64,000 nucleotides of DNA from Thinopyrum elongatum (Eukaryota; Streptophyta; Magnoliopsida; Poales; Poaceae), in contig CM022300.1 in NCBI GenBank assembly GCA_011799875.1, positions 237,906,807 to 237,970,806 of the forward strand, in the 5' to 3' direction. This document shows, piece after piece, positions 11,330 through 23,500 of the stretch. Below the pieces are notes generated by a model. The model saw only the letters and a program-made list of their open reading frames with translations. It was not told the DNA's origin and did not search any database. The first letter of the stretch is position 1. Every line of letters starts with the position of its first letter. Position numbers and translations under genes: made by a program.

Positions 11330-14300
11330 ATGTCCGCTGCTGAATCTCTAGGTTCTCATCAACTTAACTCATTTGCAGCGTTCCTTGAAGAAAAATTGCA
11401 TACCTCATCAGAAAATTCGATTGTTCAAAATCCTCAAGTGAAGAGTATGGCTGATGGTAAAAGACCTCGGAAGGGAGGAAAGAGGCCAGAAACAAATACT
11501 GCTTTTGAGATCCCTGATGACATCTATGATGAATATTGTACTCCTGATGAAGCAACTCATGGCAAGGAGAACAAAAATCAGCGCAAAGTGCGCATTCAGA
11601 AGATTGAGAGGAGATGGGCAAGAGAATGGCGGGAATATCGCTATGTCACTCCCAAGTATATGAAGAAATTCGCTGTTAACCCTCCATGTCCAAGACCTCC
11701 ATTGGCTCCTGGCCAAGAAGCTGATCCCACTAGCATCAGAAGAGGTGAGGAATTTCCTCGGGAGTGGGCTAAGCGTCAAGCCAAGCTGGCCAAAGTGGCT
11801 AAAGAGGCAGTGAAGAAATTCAATGAAGATTCTGTTGCCGCCGCCGCTGAGGCCTCTGCTATCAAGCCTAAGAAGGCTATGCTGAAGAAATCAGCTGTCA
11901 AGACAAGTTCCTCAGCTGCAATGCCCTCACGGCCAAGCTCTTCAAAGCCCTCATGGCCTGTTCCTCAAGCAAATTCCTCTAAAGCAGCTCCAACTCCCTC
12001 AGTTGCAAAATCCTCAGCTGCTCCTACAATGTCCTCAGCACCTGTGCATCTTGCCACATGCCAAAGGACTACTGGAATCTCAATTGCTTCAGGAGTCTCT
12101 GCAAGTTCTTCAGCTCCACCTCAGTCTTCAACAACTCCTATCTTGCTGAAGAAAAAGGCCACTGCTGGACGAGGCACAAGGCCAAGTCCTCACAAGAAGC
12201 AAGTCGCCTTTCAGGTTCCGTCAAGCGAAGACGAAGTTGATGATGAAGAATTAGCTGAGATCATCAGAGATCGACAACAAAGGGCAGCTAGAGCCAAAGG
12301 CAGTGCTGTGCCCCTCATGCTGGATCCAAGGAAGATCCTTGATTTCATCGATCTATGGCACAAGGATCCAAATACACCTTTGCCTGAATTAAACCTCACT
12401 CCTGGTCAAAGTCACATGTTGACGGCCTTCATAAATGAAGAGAAATGGAAATTTGAAAAGGCCAGGCAGGTGAAGAAGGCTCAGTACAAGAAGGAGCGTT
12501 TTCTGAAGAACAATGTTGTGAAAATGTCTCCTGAAGAACTTGTGACTATGTAGGCTGAGATCAAAGCACTCAGTGATGAATTTCATGCATTCCATGCAGA
12601 TTGGCTAGGTGCCAAAGTCAGATTCGCCAGAATGGCAAAAGGATTTACTCCAAGTGTTGCAGCTTCATCGCAACCCAAATTTCCTCAGACTGGAACATCT
12701 GTTCAGTCTGCTGAAGAAAATGAAAGCACCAGAACTGCTGAAGAAATTCCAGTCTCTGAAGAAATTGCCAGGGCAACCTCCAATATTGCGCCTGAAGAGC
12801 AATCCAGGCCAGTTGAAGCATCTGCTACTGTGCCTAAGGAATCTGAACAAGCCAGGGCAACTGCATCAGTTGTGCCTGAAGAAATTCAACCAATTTCCTC
12901 TGCTCCTCCTGCAACGATGACAAGCATCAATCTTCCTTCTGCAACAAAAGCGAAGAAAACCAGGGCTACGGAGCGTGCAGCTGTGAAGAAAAGGAAAGCA
13001 TCTGCCTCCTCAGAGTCTTCAGCTCCCAAGAAAGTGAAGACTTTGGCGAGTTCATCTGAAAACCCCATTGATGCTATTCCAATATCAAGCATGCCATCAA
13101 AGGAGATCATTCCCTTTGGTGAGGAATATGAAATTCCTAGTAAATCTGATGAAGAAGATCCTTCTGCTGCTTCGACAGAGTAGATGGATGAAGAAATTGA
13201 AGTGGATACTTTCTCTTCAACCCCACTGGTATCATCGCCCATGCCTCAGTTCACAGCTGAAGAGGCAGGCGTCGAAGGAACTGAAGAAGATGAGGATGTG
13301 GATATTGGGTCTACAACACCTATTCTGAATGATGACTTTTGGGAAAGTCATCACCCCAATTCACCTCTGACAACCCCTCTACATCATGTTCCTCAGTCCC
13401 CTGTGCAAATTGAAGAAATTCATACGGGCTCTGATGACCGTCAAGCTTCACTTCATTCTATTCCTGAAGAAGTTCCAGTCACTAGCGCTGATGTACAGAT
13501 GGATGAAGAAATGGAGGCCAAGGCTGCTGCTGAAATTCCTCAGCCTATGGCTCCAGTGGCTATACCTCAAGAGGCTGTAAATTCTTCAACTGTTAATCTT
13601 CAGCCCAAGCCACAGAACCCTCACTCCAAGAAGCAGAAGTTTAATGCTGAGGATTTCTTCAATGAGCACATATTCTTCACTGACTACAATCCCTATGACT
13701 CTGCTCGTCTTCGTCGCAAGCGCTTCTGGACTGCAAGCCAGATGAACTTCTACTCCTCATTGTTGGTTGATAAGGATAAGATCTTTGAACATGAGCAAAT
13801 TCCTCATGTAGATATGGAATCGCTGCCCTGCTTCACCCCAGTCCTCAGTGTTCTTCATGACGCTGGGTTACTCAATTTCTGCACTGATATCTGCGATTAG
13901 AATGAAGAACTCATTCTTCAATTCTTCGCCACGCTGCACATTACTGGAAATGTTGATGATGTCAATTCATGGGTATTGGACTGGATGACCGATAATACTC
14001 ATTTCAAAGCACCAGCCTCTGAATTGCTTCATGCCGTCCCAGTCAGTCCTCCCACTGAAGGTGCAAGGCTTCTCTATGTTGAACCTGAATTGTCTGATCA
14101 TCTGATGCAAGTGCTGATGAAGCCATTGAAGCCAGGCCAAGCTCCAAGGACCAAATTCCTCGTCAAGGAATTGCTCTATGTGCCAAGGACAGTCTATCGC
14201 ATATTGACCAAAACCCTCAGTCCAATCAAGGGCCACAACTTTGATGATGAAGAAGTTGTTGGCATTATGAAGAATCTGCTGTTCAATATCATTCACGGTA

Positions 14301-15058
14301 TTCCTATCAACTACCACGATTTCTTCATGAGGACTTTGGCCAATGCTGCTCTGTCACCTTTTGAGTTGAAGCCTTATGCTCCCTGGATCATGAGATTCAT
14401 CAGATCAAGGTCCTCAATTCATTATAAGGCTGACTTTCAAAATCATCTCAGCTATTTGCCCCCTATCGAAGTCCTCAAACGGACTATTTCCTCAGCTGAC
14501 GAGAAGGGCAAGGCTGCTGTTATTGATGAAGGTACTCGTCCATTGGATGGACAGTTTCGCAAAGCTACTTCCTATTCCACCAATGATGACTCTGCAACTC
14601 AAGATTCTGCCGCCAAAGCTTCAGAACATCATCCTCAAGCCACAGCTCCGCGTGTGATGACTGATCGTGAACTTCTCCTTAGTCTTCATCAGAAAGTTGA
14701 TCGAAATCACAAGTGGGTCAAGCGTCAGTTTGGTGCAATTCTTCAGAACATGACAGTCACTCAAAATACTGTGAAGAATAATCACTACTACTTGCATGAA
14801 GTCTTTGACCGCACTTGGGCGATTCTGTCTAATCTTCATAGTGCTGAAGAACTCAAGGAGATGGGCTTCCAACAGGACTTTGACTGGTCTCAGCCACCTT
14901 CGAAGAAATTCAAGAAAGTCAAAGTTCCTCAGCTTGTTGCCAGTTCATATTCTTCATCGCGCGAGACGGATGAAGCTGAAGACTTGAACGACACTGCGGC
15001 AGGCCCTACCTCAACGGACGACCCCAATAATGGTGGCGCTCCTCCATCGACATCATGA
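11330..15058 (+). pseudogene. Third Copia ORF (former 'env-like' position), three TAG stops
   Basis: One frame, open from 11027, holds about 1,240 codons from the first well-placed ATG at 11330 (MSAAESLGSHQ), just after a possible acceptor. TAG stops at 12551, 13181 and 13898 split it. The N-terminal third is basic and then Ser/Ala/Pro-rich, the middle is acidic with repeated EEI/EEIP, and the C-terminal third (about 13640-14500) is a globular-looking domain rich in aromatic residues, with DFFNEHIFFTDYNPYD and PWIMRFIRSRSS. I see no signal peptide or membrane segment, so a true envelope protein is unlikely. It resembles the plant-transposon-type domains carried by grass retroelements, but I do not recognise a function. 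Elements of the SIRE lineage often have an extra ORF here. Confidence 0.75.
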
Positions 15059-15570
15059 TGATATTCTTCAGGGGTGTTAGTCCTCATTTTTCGTCCCTTT
15101 TGGTCATTCGATGACAAAGGCGGAGAAATTTGAGTTAGTCTTCAAGCGGGTCTTATATATGGGCTATATTTCTGTCAAGTTACAACTCTTGCTTTTCTGA
15201 GGTGTTTGCTCTGATGAGTTGTAAACTTAAGTCCTATGGTGGTCTGATACTTTTGCTCTGTTTTTCTGCATGCTATTTCCTCAATACCATAATGCACGCA
15301 TGCTGAATTTCGTCAGACACCATATTTCATCATGCATTTCAAATTCTTCATATCATATGATAAATGCGTGTATGAATTTCAAGATATAGGAGGAGATCTC
15401 CATGATATTACTCAACAATGTGCATTTGCTATTTCAAAGCAAATTCCTAAAATATGCACATCTTCAAGGGGAGATCTTCTATAACTTGCTATCAAATTCC
15501 TCATTATCAGTATTTACACTTCATATGTTTATCCCCGTTGAAAACTTAACCTATATTGTCATCAATCACC
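15059..15570 (+). other. 3' untranslated region of inner Copia
   Basis: This stretch is AT-rich, with ATTTCATCATG and AAATTCTTCA words, lies between the third ORF and the polypurine tract, and has no coding signal. Confidence 0.6.
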
Positions 15571-15584
15571 AAAAAGGGGGAGAT
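15571..15584 (+). other. Polypurine tract
   Basis: AAAAAGGGGGAGAT abuts the 3' LTR and would prime plus-strand DNA synthesis. Confidence 0.9.
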
Positions 15585-17090
15585 TGTAAGTGCATCTAGT
15601 GCCCCTTAGTGATTTTGGTGTATTGAAGACTTATAGGTTAAGGGACTAATGCGTTTGTGAGTGTACACAGGTCTATAAGTCTATGAGGAGTTTGTTATTT
15701 ATGATGAATGTCGACCCCTAAAAATGAATGTCTTCAACTGAAGACTTTGGTTTTCTTGAAGACTTTGAAAGTGAAGAAATTGGTGTGACCCTGAAGACTT
15801 GATATTCATGCGAGGATTATGAAGCGTGAAGACTTTTGTTTTCGTAGTTTCATTTTCTTCTTCTTGAGTCATAGGAAACACCGTACTGTTAAAGGGGGTC
15901 GAGGTAAAACTAAGGAAAAGTTTCCAAGTGATGCTCAACTCAAAATCCTACACCTACCCAATCCTTTCGAGTGAAGCCATTGGAAATCTCATACAGTTTA
16001 GTCAAGTTCTTCAGTGACAGAGACGAAGTTCTTCTGTTCTCTGAGGAATTTGTTCTGACTGAGGAGTTAGGAATTCGCCAGTGCGGATTGCCTACAAGTG
16101 AGGAACATGATAGCCCTGAGGAATTTGATACTCAAATATCCGACCGTTGCTGTGCTACGCGCCAGCTGTCCAAATATCCTACCCACCTAACGGTCATATC
16201 ATTGAAGGGCATTTATGTCTTATCATGTCGGGCTGCTCCCTAGGCTATAAATAGCCACCCCCTACAACCACTAGCTGGTTGGCTGCTCCAAGAAATAGAT
16301 TGACACTTGTCATTTTGAGCATCCCATCCTCCGAGGACTTTGAGCGAAAATCATCAAGTGAGGAAAAACCCAAAAACCCAAACACCTACAAACCCAAAGT
16401 GATTGAGCATCACTGAAGAGATTGTTCCTGTGTGGAACCGACGCTTGTTACCTTTGAGGACTGTGCATCCTCCAGACGGGTAGGCGTCATGGTCTAGAGC
16501 ATCCAAGAGGAAATTGTGGATTGCCGAGTGACCGAGTATGTGAAGGTTTGGAAGTCACCTGAAGACTTACCACGAGTGATTGGGCGAGGTCTGTGTGACC
16601 TTAGCTCAAGGAGAATACGGTGAGGACTGTGTGTCCGGGACTATGTGTCCTCAGGTTTAAATACCTAGCCGCTCCAACCAGACGTACAACTGTCACAGCA
16701 GTTGGAACTGGTCTACCAAATCATTGTCTTCACCGAGCTACTGGTTCTATTTCCTCAACTCTTTCATTTCCTCATTCATGTGTTGATTTACTTGATCGTT
16801 ACTGTGTGAAGACTTTGACTGAAGACTTTCTCAATTTCCTCAATCCTATTTCTTCAGTCACTTAGTCTTCAGCCTGCTTATCATGTGTTTCACGCTACCT
16901 GTACTCTGTGCCTATTTCATTTCATCATGATGACTGTACTTATGCCATGTTATGTTTGCATCTGAGTACTTATTCCGCTGCTAAGTAGTTCTTCGCTTAG
17001 GAATTTCCTCACCTTGAAATTCCTCAGTGATGAATTTGTAAAAATTGCCTATTCACCCCCCCCCCCTCTAGTCGATATAACGCACTTTCA
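15585..17090 (+). repeat. 3' LTR of inner Copia
   Basis: It starts TGTAAGTGCATC and ends ACGCACTTTCA. It differs from the 5' LTR by about 14 substitutions, an 8-bp AAACCCAA-type expansion near 16370 and four extra C in the C-run at 17056-17066. The TATA box is at 16246-16254. Confidence 0.95.
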
Positions 17091-17095
17091 CATCC
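17091..17095. repeat. Target-site duplication CATCC (right), inner Copia
   Basis: It matches 2496-2500 exactly. Confidence 0.95.
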
Positions 17096-18390
17096 TCACT
17101 TGATTCAGAGGAGGGATATTTGAATACCTTGGCACCTTTTGCCATGAAGCAATAGGTGGGAGCATAGTCATCGTTGCCGTCATCAGCAGTGTTGGGGAAG
17201 CCATTTTCCTCAGTGTTGAAGATGGACTTGCTGACGTAAGCAGTAGCGAGGGCTAGGCTCGCCACACCAGAGTCTGACTCCTCAGATGCCTCCTCTTCCT
17301 CATGTTCCTCAGATTCAGCTTCAGAGTCCATTTCCTTGCCAATGAATGCCCAAGCCTTCTTGGAGCTGCTCTTCTTGTGAGATGAAGACTTTGAAGATTT
17401 TGATGATGAGGACTTTGAAGATTTCTTCTTCTTCTTTGAGTCATCAGAACTATCATCCTTGTATTTCTTCTTCTTTGATTCCTTTGCCCACTGAGGACAA
17501 TCAGTTATGTAGTGACCAGGTTTCTTGCATTTGTGGCAAGTCCTCTTCTTGTAATCACGTGATGAGGAATCTGATCTTGTGTCATCACCTTTTAAAGATT
17601 TTATAAAGCGACCACGCCTTGAGAACTTCTGGAATTTCTTCACGAGCATTGCTAGCTCCTGGCTTAGTTCTTCAGGGTTACCAAGGCTGCTATCAGAATC
17701 TTCTCCTTCAGATGAGGAAACTGCCTTGGCCTTCAATGCGCGTGATCTTCCATAGCTTGGCCCGTAGAGATCTCTCTTTTCATCTAGTTGCAATTCATGA
17801 GTGTTCAACCTCTCAAGAATATCAGCAGGATCTAGTGACTTGTAGTCTCCACGTTCTTGAATCATCAGTGCCAGTGTATCGAATGAAGAATCAAGTGACC
17901 TCAGCAATTTCTTCACCACCTCATGGTCGGTGATGTCAGTGGCACCCAGTGCTTGAAGCTCATTTGAAATGTCAGTGAGGCGATCAAAGGTTTGCTGGAC
18001 ATTCTCATGGTCGAGTCTTTTGAAGCGGTTGAAGAGATTGCGAAGAACGTCAACTCAAGAATCATGTTGAGTTGAGATTCCTTCGTTGACCTTGGACAGC
18101 CTGTCCCAGATAAGCTTTGTAGGCTCCAAAGCACTCACTCTACCGTACTGTCCTTTGCTCAGATGGCCACATATGATATTCTTTGCTTGAGAGTCGAGTT
18201 GCTTGAATCTCTTCACATCAGCAGCATTCACGGAAGGAGTGACACAGGGAACGCCATTTTCCACAACGTACCAGAGATTGTTGTCAATTGCCTCAAGATG
18301 CATGTGCATCTTATTCTTCCAGTAGGGGTAGTCCGTCCCATCAAAGGTAGGACACCCAGCCAAGACCTTGATCATGCCTGCAGTTGACAT
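17091..18390 (-). pseudogene. gag: Copia gag, N-terminal part, interrupted
   Basis: The frame starts at ATG 18390 (MSTAGMIKVLAG) and runs through the UBN2-type gag domain and the CCHC knuckle CHKCKKPGHYITDC (about 17500-17545), then a Lys/Ser-rich and acidic stretch until the inner copy's insertion. A TGA at 18055-18057 replaces the CGA-type Arg codon of the inner copy, a CpG transition. Position 4131 of the inner copy (TAG) corresponds here to TGG, showing the ancestral residue. The C-terminal half continues at 2500 and below. Confidence 0.9.
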
Positions 18391-18443
18391 AACTAAAACT
18401 CCAGGTGGTTAAACCAAAATCACACAGAACAAGGGAGTACCTT

Positions 18444-18455
18444 GCTCTGATACCA
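18444..18455 (-). other. Primer binding site (tRNA-iMet), outer Copia
   Basis: The reverse complement of GCTCTGATACCA is TGGTATCAGAGC, two bases inside the LTR end, identical to the inner copy. Confidence 0.93.
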
Positions 18456-18457
18456 AT

Positions 18458-19952
18458 TGAAAGTGCGTTATATCGACTAGAGGGGGGTGAATAGGCGATT
18501 TTTACAAATTCGTCACCGAGGAATTTCAAGGTGAGGAAATTCCTAAGCAACGAACTACTTAGCACCGGAATAAGTACTCAGATGCATAACATGGCATAAG
18601 CACAGCCATCATGATGAAATGAAATAGGCATAGAGTACAGGTAGCGTGAAAACACAGGATAAGCAGGCTGAAGACTAAGTGACTGAAGAAATAGGATTGA
18701 GGAAATTGAGAAAGTCTTCAGTCAAAGTCTTCACACAATAACGATCAAGTAAATCAACACATGAATGAGGAAATGAAAGGGTTGAGGAAATAGAACCAGT
18801 AGGTCGGTGAAGACAATGATTTGGTAGGCCAGTTCCAACTGCTGTGATAGTTGTACGTCTGGTTGGAGCGGCTAGGTATTTAAACCTGAGGACACACAGT
18901 CCCGGACACACAGTCCTCACCGTATTCTCCTTGAGCTAAGGTCACACAGACCTCGCCCAATCACTCATGGTAAGTCTTCACAGGTGACTTCCAAACCTTC
19001 ACAGACTCGGTCACTCGGCGATCCACAATTTCCTCTTGGATGCTCTAGACCATGACACCTAACCGTCTGGAGGATGCACAGTCATCAAAAGTAACAAGCG
19101 TCGGTTGCACACAGGAACAATTTCTTCAGTGATGCTCAATCACATTGGATTTTAGGTGTTGGGTTTGGGTTTTTCCTCACTTTATGATTTTCGCTCAAAG
19201 TCCTCGAAGGATGGGATGTTCTAAATGACAAGTGTCAGTTTCTCTCGGAGCAGCCAACCAACTAGTGGTTGTAGGGGGTGGCTATTTATAGCCTAGGGAG
19301 CAGCCCGACATGATAAGACATAAATGCCCTTCAATGATATGACCGTTAGGTGGGTAGGATATTTTGGACAGCTGGCGCATAGCACAGCAACGGTCGGAAA
19401 TTTGAGCTCTCAAATTCCTCACGGCTATCATGTTCCTCACTTGTAGGCAATCCGCACTGGCGAATTCCTAACTCCTCAGTCAGAACAAATTCCTCAGAGA
19501 ACAGAAGAACTTCGTCTGTGTCACTGAAGAACTTGACTGAACTGTATGAGATTTCCAATGGCTTCACTCGAAAGGATTGGTAGGTGTAGGATTTGAGTTG
19601 AGCATCACTTGGAGACTTTTCCTTAGTTTTACCTCGACCCCCTTTAACAATACGGTGTTTCCTAAGAATCAAGAAAGGGAAAACAAAACTATGAAAACAA
19701 AAGTCTTCACGCTTCATAATCCTCGCATCAATATCAAGTCTTCAAGGTCACACCAATTTCCTCATTTTCAAAGTCTTCAAGAAAACCAAAGTCTTCAACT
19801 GAAGACATTCATTTTTAGGGGTCGACTTTCTTCGTAAATATCAAACTCCTCATAGAATTATAGAACCTGTGTACACTCACAAACACATTAGTCCCTTAAC
19901 CTATAAGTCTTCAATACACCAAAATCACTAAGGGGCACTAGATGCACTTACA
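18458..19952 (-). repeat. 5' LTR of outer Copia
   Basis: Read on the - strand it starts TGTAAGTGCATC at 19952 and ends CGCACTTTCA at 18458 (1,495 bp). It is clearly related to, but more diverged from, the two inner LTRs than they are from each other. TATAAATAG is at 19282-19290 (- strand). Confidence 0.93.
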
Positions 19953-20514
19953 GAAGTAGAGTCTAGTAACCGAAAACTGTTTTACTAACTTGGCTGTGTG
20001 GCTTACGGGCCCACGTCGCCAATTGGGTGGTATTAGGATCTTTTATTCCTCGTCTATACTCTGGGACTCTGAACTCTCTTCTATTCGGGTTAAAATTTTA
20101 CTAACTCCAACCTTAGGTTCTCGTGGTCACATCCACCCGGAGTTCTGAAAATATCCCCCTTGCTTCAATATTGTGGGCCAGGTTCTGCTTACAGGATCCT
20201 TTTATCGAGGGCACCCTGTGTTGTCACTTGCAGATTCCTCGCACCAGCAGTTTTCTCTGACATGATGTAGCCTTTGCTATGTCACGTTGTTGTAATCCTC
20301 ACTGCGTGCCTGCGCGCTGCCTAGTTTGTCTAGCTGCGAGCGTTCCCGAGTGCATACTATCCGTTTGAATCTAACTTTGTGTATGGATTGGTATGTCTTT
20401 AACGACTACTATCATATATCTAATGCCTTTCCTGTTCATTTCCCGTGTTACATCATGAATAACTCCATACACCTGCAGTTTTTCTTGCTAAACTGCCCCT
20501 GTTGAATTGGCAGG
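19953..20514 (+). other. 5' untranslated remnant of Tekay-type Gypsy
   Basis: This is leader sequence between the outer Copia and the gag ATG, with no coding motif. The primer binding site and 5' LTR are not visible and must lie across the Copia insertion, outside the window. Confidence 0.65.
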
Positions 20515-23500
20515 ATGGCTGACGATCCTCCACCTCCACCTAATATTGCCGCAATGATGCAGCAGTTTGAACTGAACCATCAGGTTATGACCGGGATGTT
20601 GGCTCAGTTCCCAAACCAGAATGCTCATCAACAACCTACCCCAATAACTCTGCCGGAATTCGTGCGCCTCAATCCGTCCACTTTTCGCAGCTCGACTGAT
20701 CTAATGGATGCTGATGATTGGCTCCGTGACATTGCCTTCCAGATGAAGTCGGCCAATGTTATCCCTGACAGTTACGTCACCTATGCGAAGTATCACTTGA
20801 GGGGTTCAGTTGCTCAATGGTGGGAAAGTCATAGGCATAGGCTACCTGCTGGAACTATAACCACTTGGCAGGAATTTCAGATAGTTTTTCGTGCATGGTA
20901 CATTCCTCAAGGTCTGATGGACCAGAAGAAGCAAGAATTCCGCAAACTCACACAGGGAATAATGACTGTGGATGAATATCAGAGGAAATTTCTCGAATTG
21001 TCACGTTATGCTGATGATGATGTCTGCACTGACACTCGCAAGCAGGAGAAATTCCGTGAAGGACTGCGTACTGATATAAACCTCGCGCTTGCAGTCCATG
21101 ATTGCACAGACTTCGCAACGCTTGTCAGCCAATCTTTCCGAGTTGAAACTGCTCTGACTAAGTACCAGGAGTCGCTCAAGCGCACTCGTGATGTTGGTTC
21201 ATCTTCGGGTCAACCTGCTCAGAAATGTCAAGTCTGGATCCCACACAATGTTCATCATCAACCTGCTCCAACGCCAAGGCCGTCTTATGCTGCACCTCGT
21301 CTGCCTCCACCCCCGAGACAGCTAACGATTCAGGGTGGACAGTCCAATGTTGTGGCTCCTCTCCATAATGATGGGTTATGCCGCAAGTGTGGACAGCCAG
21401 GGCACCGTGCTTTCAACTGTCATCAGGGTCAGCCTCAGAATGCATCACGTCCTCCTGTTGGTCGTAGGAAGGGCCATCGGACCCATCATTCCAGGAATCG
21501 TAATGCCAGACTACCTGCTAGTCAACTTGTCCATGTCAACCATGTCAAAATTGAAGAAGCTCGACAGGACACCAAAATTTTGATGGGTACCCTACTAGTG
21601 AATTCAATCCCAGCTTCTGTACTCTTTGATTCTGGAGCGTCACACTCCTTCATGTCCGAAAGTTTTGCGCGAAGCCATGATATACCTTTCGAGGAGATGT
21701 GCACCCCATTAGTAATCCAGTCACCCGGGGCTAATTGGCAAACTACCATGGTAAGCCACGGTAACCACATTGTGATTGGAGAATTGGTGTTCCCCGTTTC
21801 ACTCATTGCTCTCAAGACCTCCAACATAGACATTATTCTGGGTATGGACTGGTTGAAGCCCAATAAAGCTTCGACTGACTGTGCCGCTGAAATAGTCCAC
21901 ATCACACACCCTTCCGGCCAAATAGTCAAATACTCAGCCCGAATAGCTCAGGATGCTGAGAGCTAGATATATGCTCTGAATGCATTGAATGCTTCACCTC
22001 TTGAAGGCATCGAGAACGTTCCAGTTGTTCATGATTTTCAAGATGTCTTTCCAGAAGAACTTCCAGGAATACCCCCTGTTAGAGCTGTCGAGTTTGTCAT
22101 CGATTTGAAACCAGGCACAACTCCTATTGCGAAGCATCCTTATAAGATGCCTCCGCACCACCTTCTCGAGCTTAAGGAAGAAATCGATAAGTCACTTAAG
22201 AAGGGTTTCATCCGCCCCAGTTCCTCTGCTTGGGGAGCACCTTCCCTCTTTGTCAAGAAGAAGGATGGTATGAATCGGTTGGTTCAAGATTACCAACCTA
22301 TCAACCAAGCAACAATTCAGAACAAGTATCCGCTTCCCAGAATCAACGATCTATATGATCAACTTGCTGGTTCCTCAGTATTCTCTACGCTTGATTTGAG
22401 ATTGGGATACCACCAGATCCGAGTTCGTGAAGAGGATATTCCGAAGACTACCTTTCTTACCCGTTATGGCTCTTATGAGTACACTGTCATGTCATTTGGC
22501 TTAACAAATGCTCCAGCTACATTCTCCCGCCTGATGAATTATATATTCATGGATTACTTCGACAAGTTCGTCATGGTATATCTGGATGATATTTTGGTAT
22601 ATTCAAAGAATAAGGAAGAACATGCTGAACACCTCCGTCTTGTACTGGAAAGGCTCCAAGAACACCAGTTGTATGCCAAATACTCCAAATGTGAATTTTG
22701 GCTTTCTGAAGTAACCTACCTTGGTCATGTGATTTCCGAGGATGGAATTGCTGTTAACCCGGAGCGGGTTTAGGCTATTCTTGACTGGACTCCTCCGAAG
22801 AACGTCAAGCAAGTGAGAAGTTTTCTCGGCCTTGCAAGCTATTGCCATCGATTTGTCGAGAATCTCTCAAAGATTGCTAAGCCTTTGACTGATCTACTTC
22901 ACAAAGGTGTTAAGTTTGAATGGACAGAAAAATGTCAGGAAAGTTTGCAAACACTCAAAGACAAGCTAACATCTGCCCCAGAACTTGCTCCTCCATATTC
23001 TCGCAAAGACTTTGTGATTTATTGTGACGCATCCCGTGAAGGATTGGGCTGTGTCCTAATGCAAGAGCGTAAAGTGATTGCTTATGGCTCTCAACAGTTG
23101 AACCTGCATGAAGAGAACTATCCAGTACATGATCTAGAACTAGCTGCTGTGATCTATGCATTGAAGTTGTGGCGACATTACCTCCTCGGTAATCGTTGCG
23201 AGATCTACACGGACCATAAGAGTCTAAAGTACTTGTTCACTCAGCCATCTCTGAACCTCCGTCAGCAAAGATGGATGGAGGCCATTACGGACTATGATTT
23301 GGGTATTTCTTATACCCCCGGCAAGGCTAACGTGATGGCTGATGCCTTAAGCCGCAAGTCCTATTGCGACAACCTCATGGTTAGGCGAGCTCAACCTCGT
23401 CTTTCTGAAGAACTGTGCAAGCTGAATCTATGTATTGTTCCACAGGGTTCTCTTAATAACCTTGTGATACAACCAGATCTTGAGAAAGCTGTTAAGAATG

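Larger units (their letters stand above)
2501..17090 (+). mobile_element. Inner Copia retrotransposon, SIRE/Maximus-like, complete
   Basis: The element is 14,590 bp with LTRs of 1,494 and 1,506 bp (TG...CA), a tRNA-iMet primer binding site, gag, pol, a large third ORF and a polypurine tract, flanked by CATCC. Gene order gag-PR-IN-RT-RNaseH is Copia, and the long gag plus a large downstream ORF fit the SIRE (Maximus) lineage. By eye I count 14 substitutions and two length changes (8 bp and a C-run) between the LTRs, about 0.9%, so the insertion is recent. It lies in the opposite orientation inside a relative of itself. The family name is tentative. Confidence 0.95.
17091..19952 (-). mobile_element. 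Outer Copia element, upstream part
   Basis: This is the 5' part of the - strand host element: 5' LTR (18458-19952), primer binding site and the first half of gag, ending where the inner copy inserted. It continues at 2500 down to 1. It was itself inserted into the 5' region of the chromovirus whose gag starts at 20515; the right-hand TSD would be GAAGT (19953-19957), and its partner lies outside the window. Confidence 0.92.

Noticed and set aside
11330..15058. Third Copia ORF as a viral-type envelope gene
   Set aside because: There is no signal peptide, membrane anchor or cleavage-like motif, and the composition is low complexity plus a soluble-looking domain.
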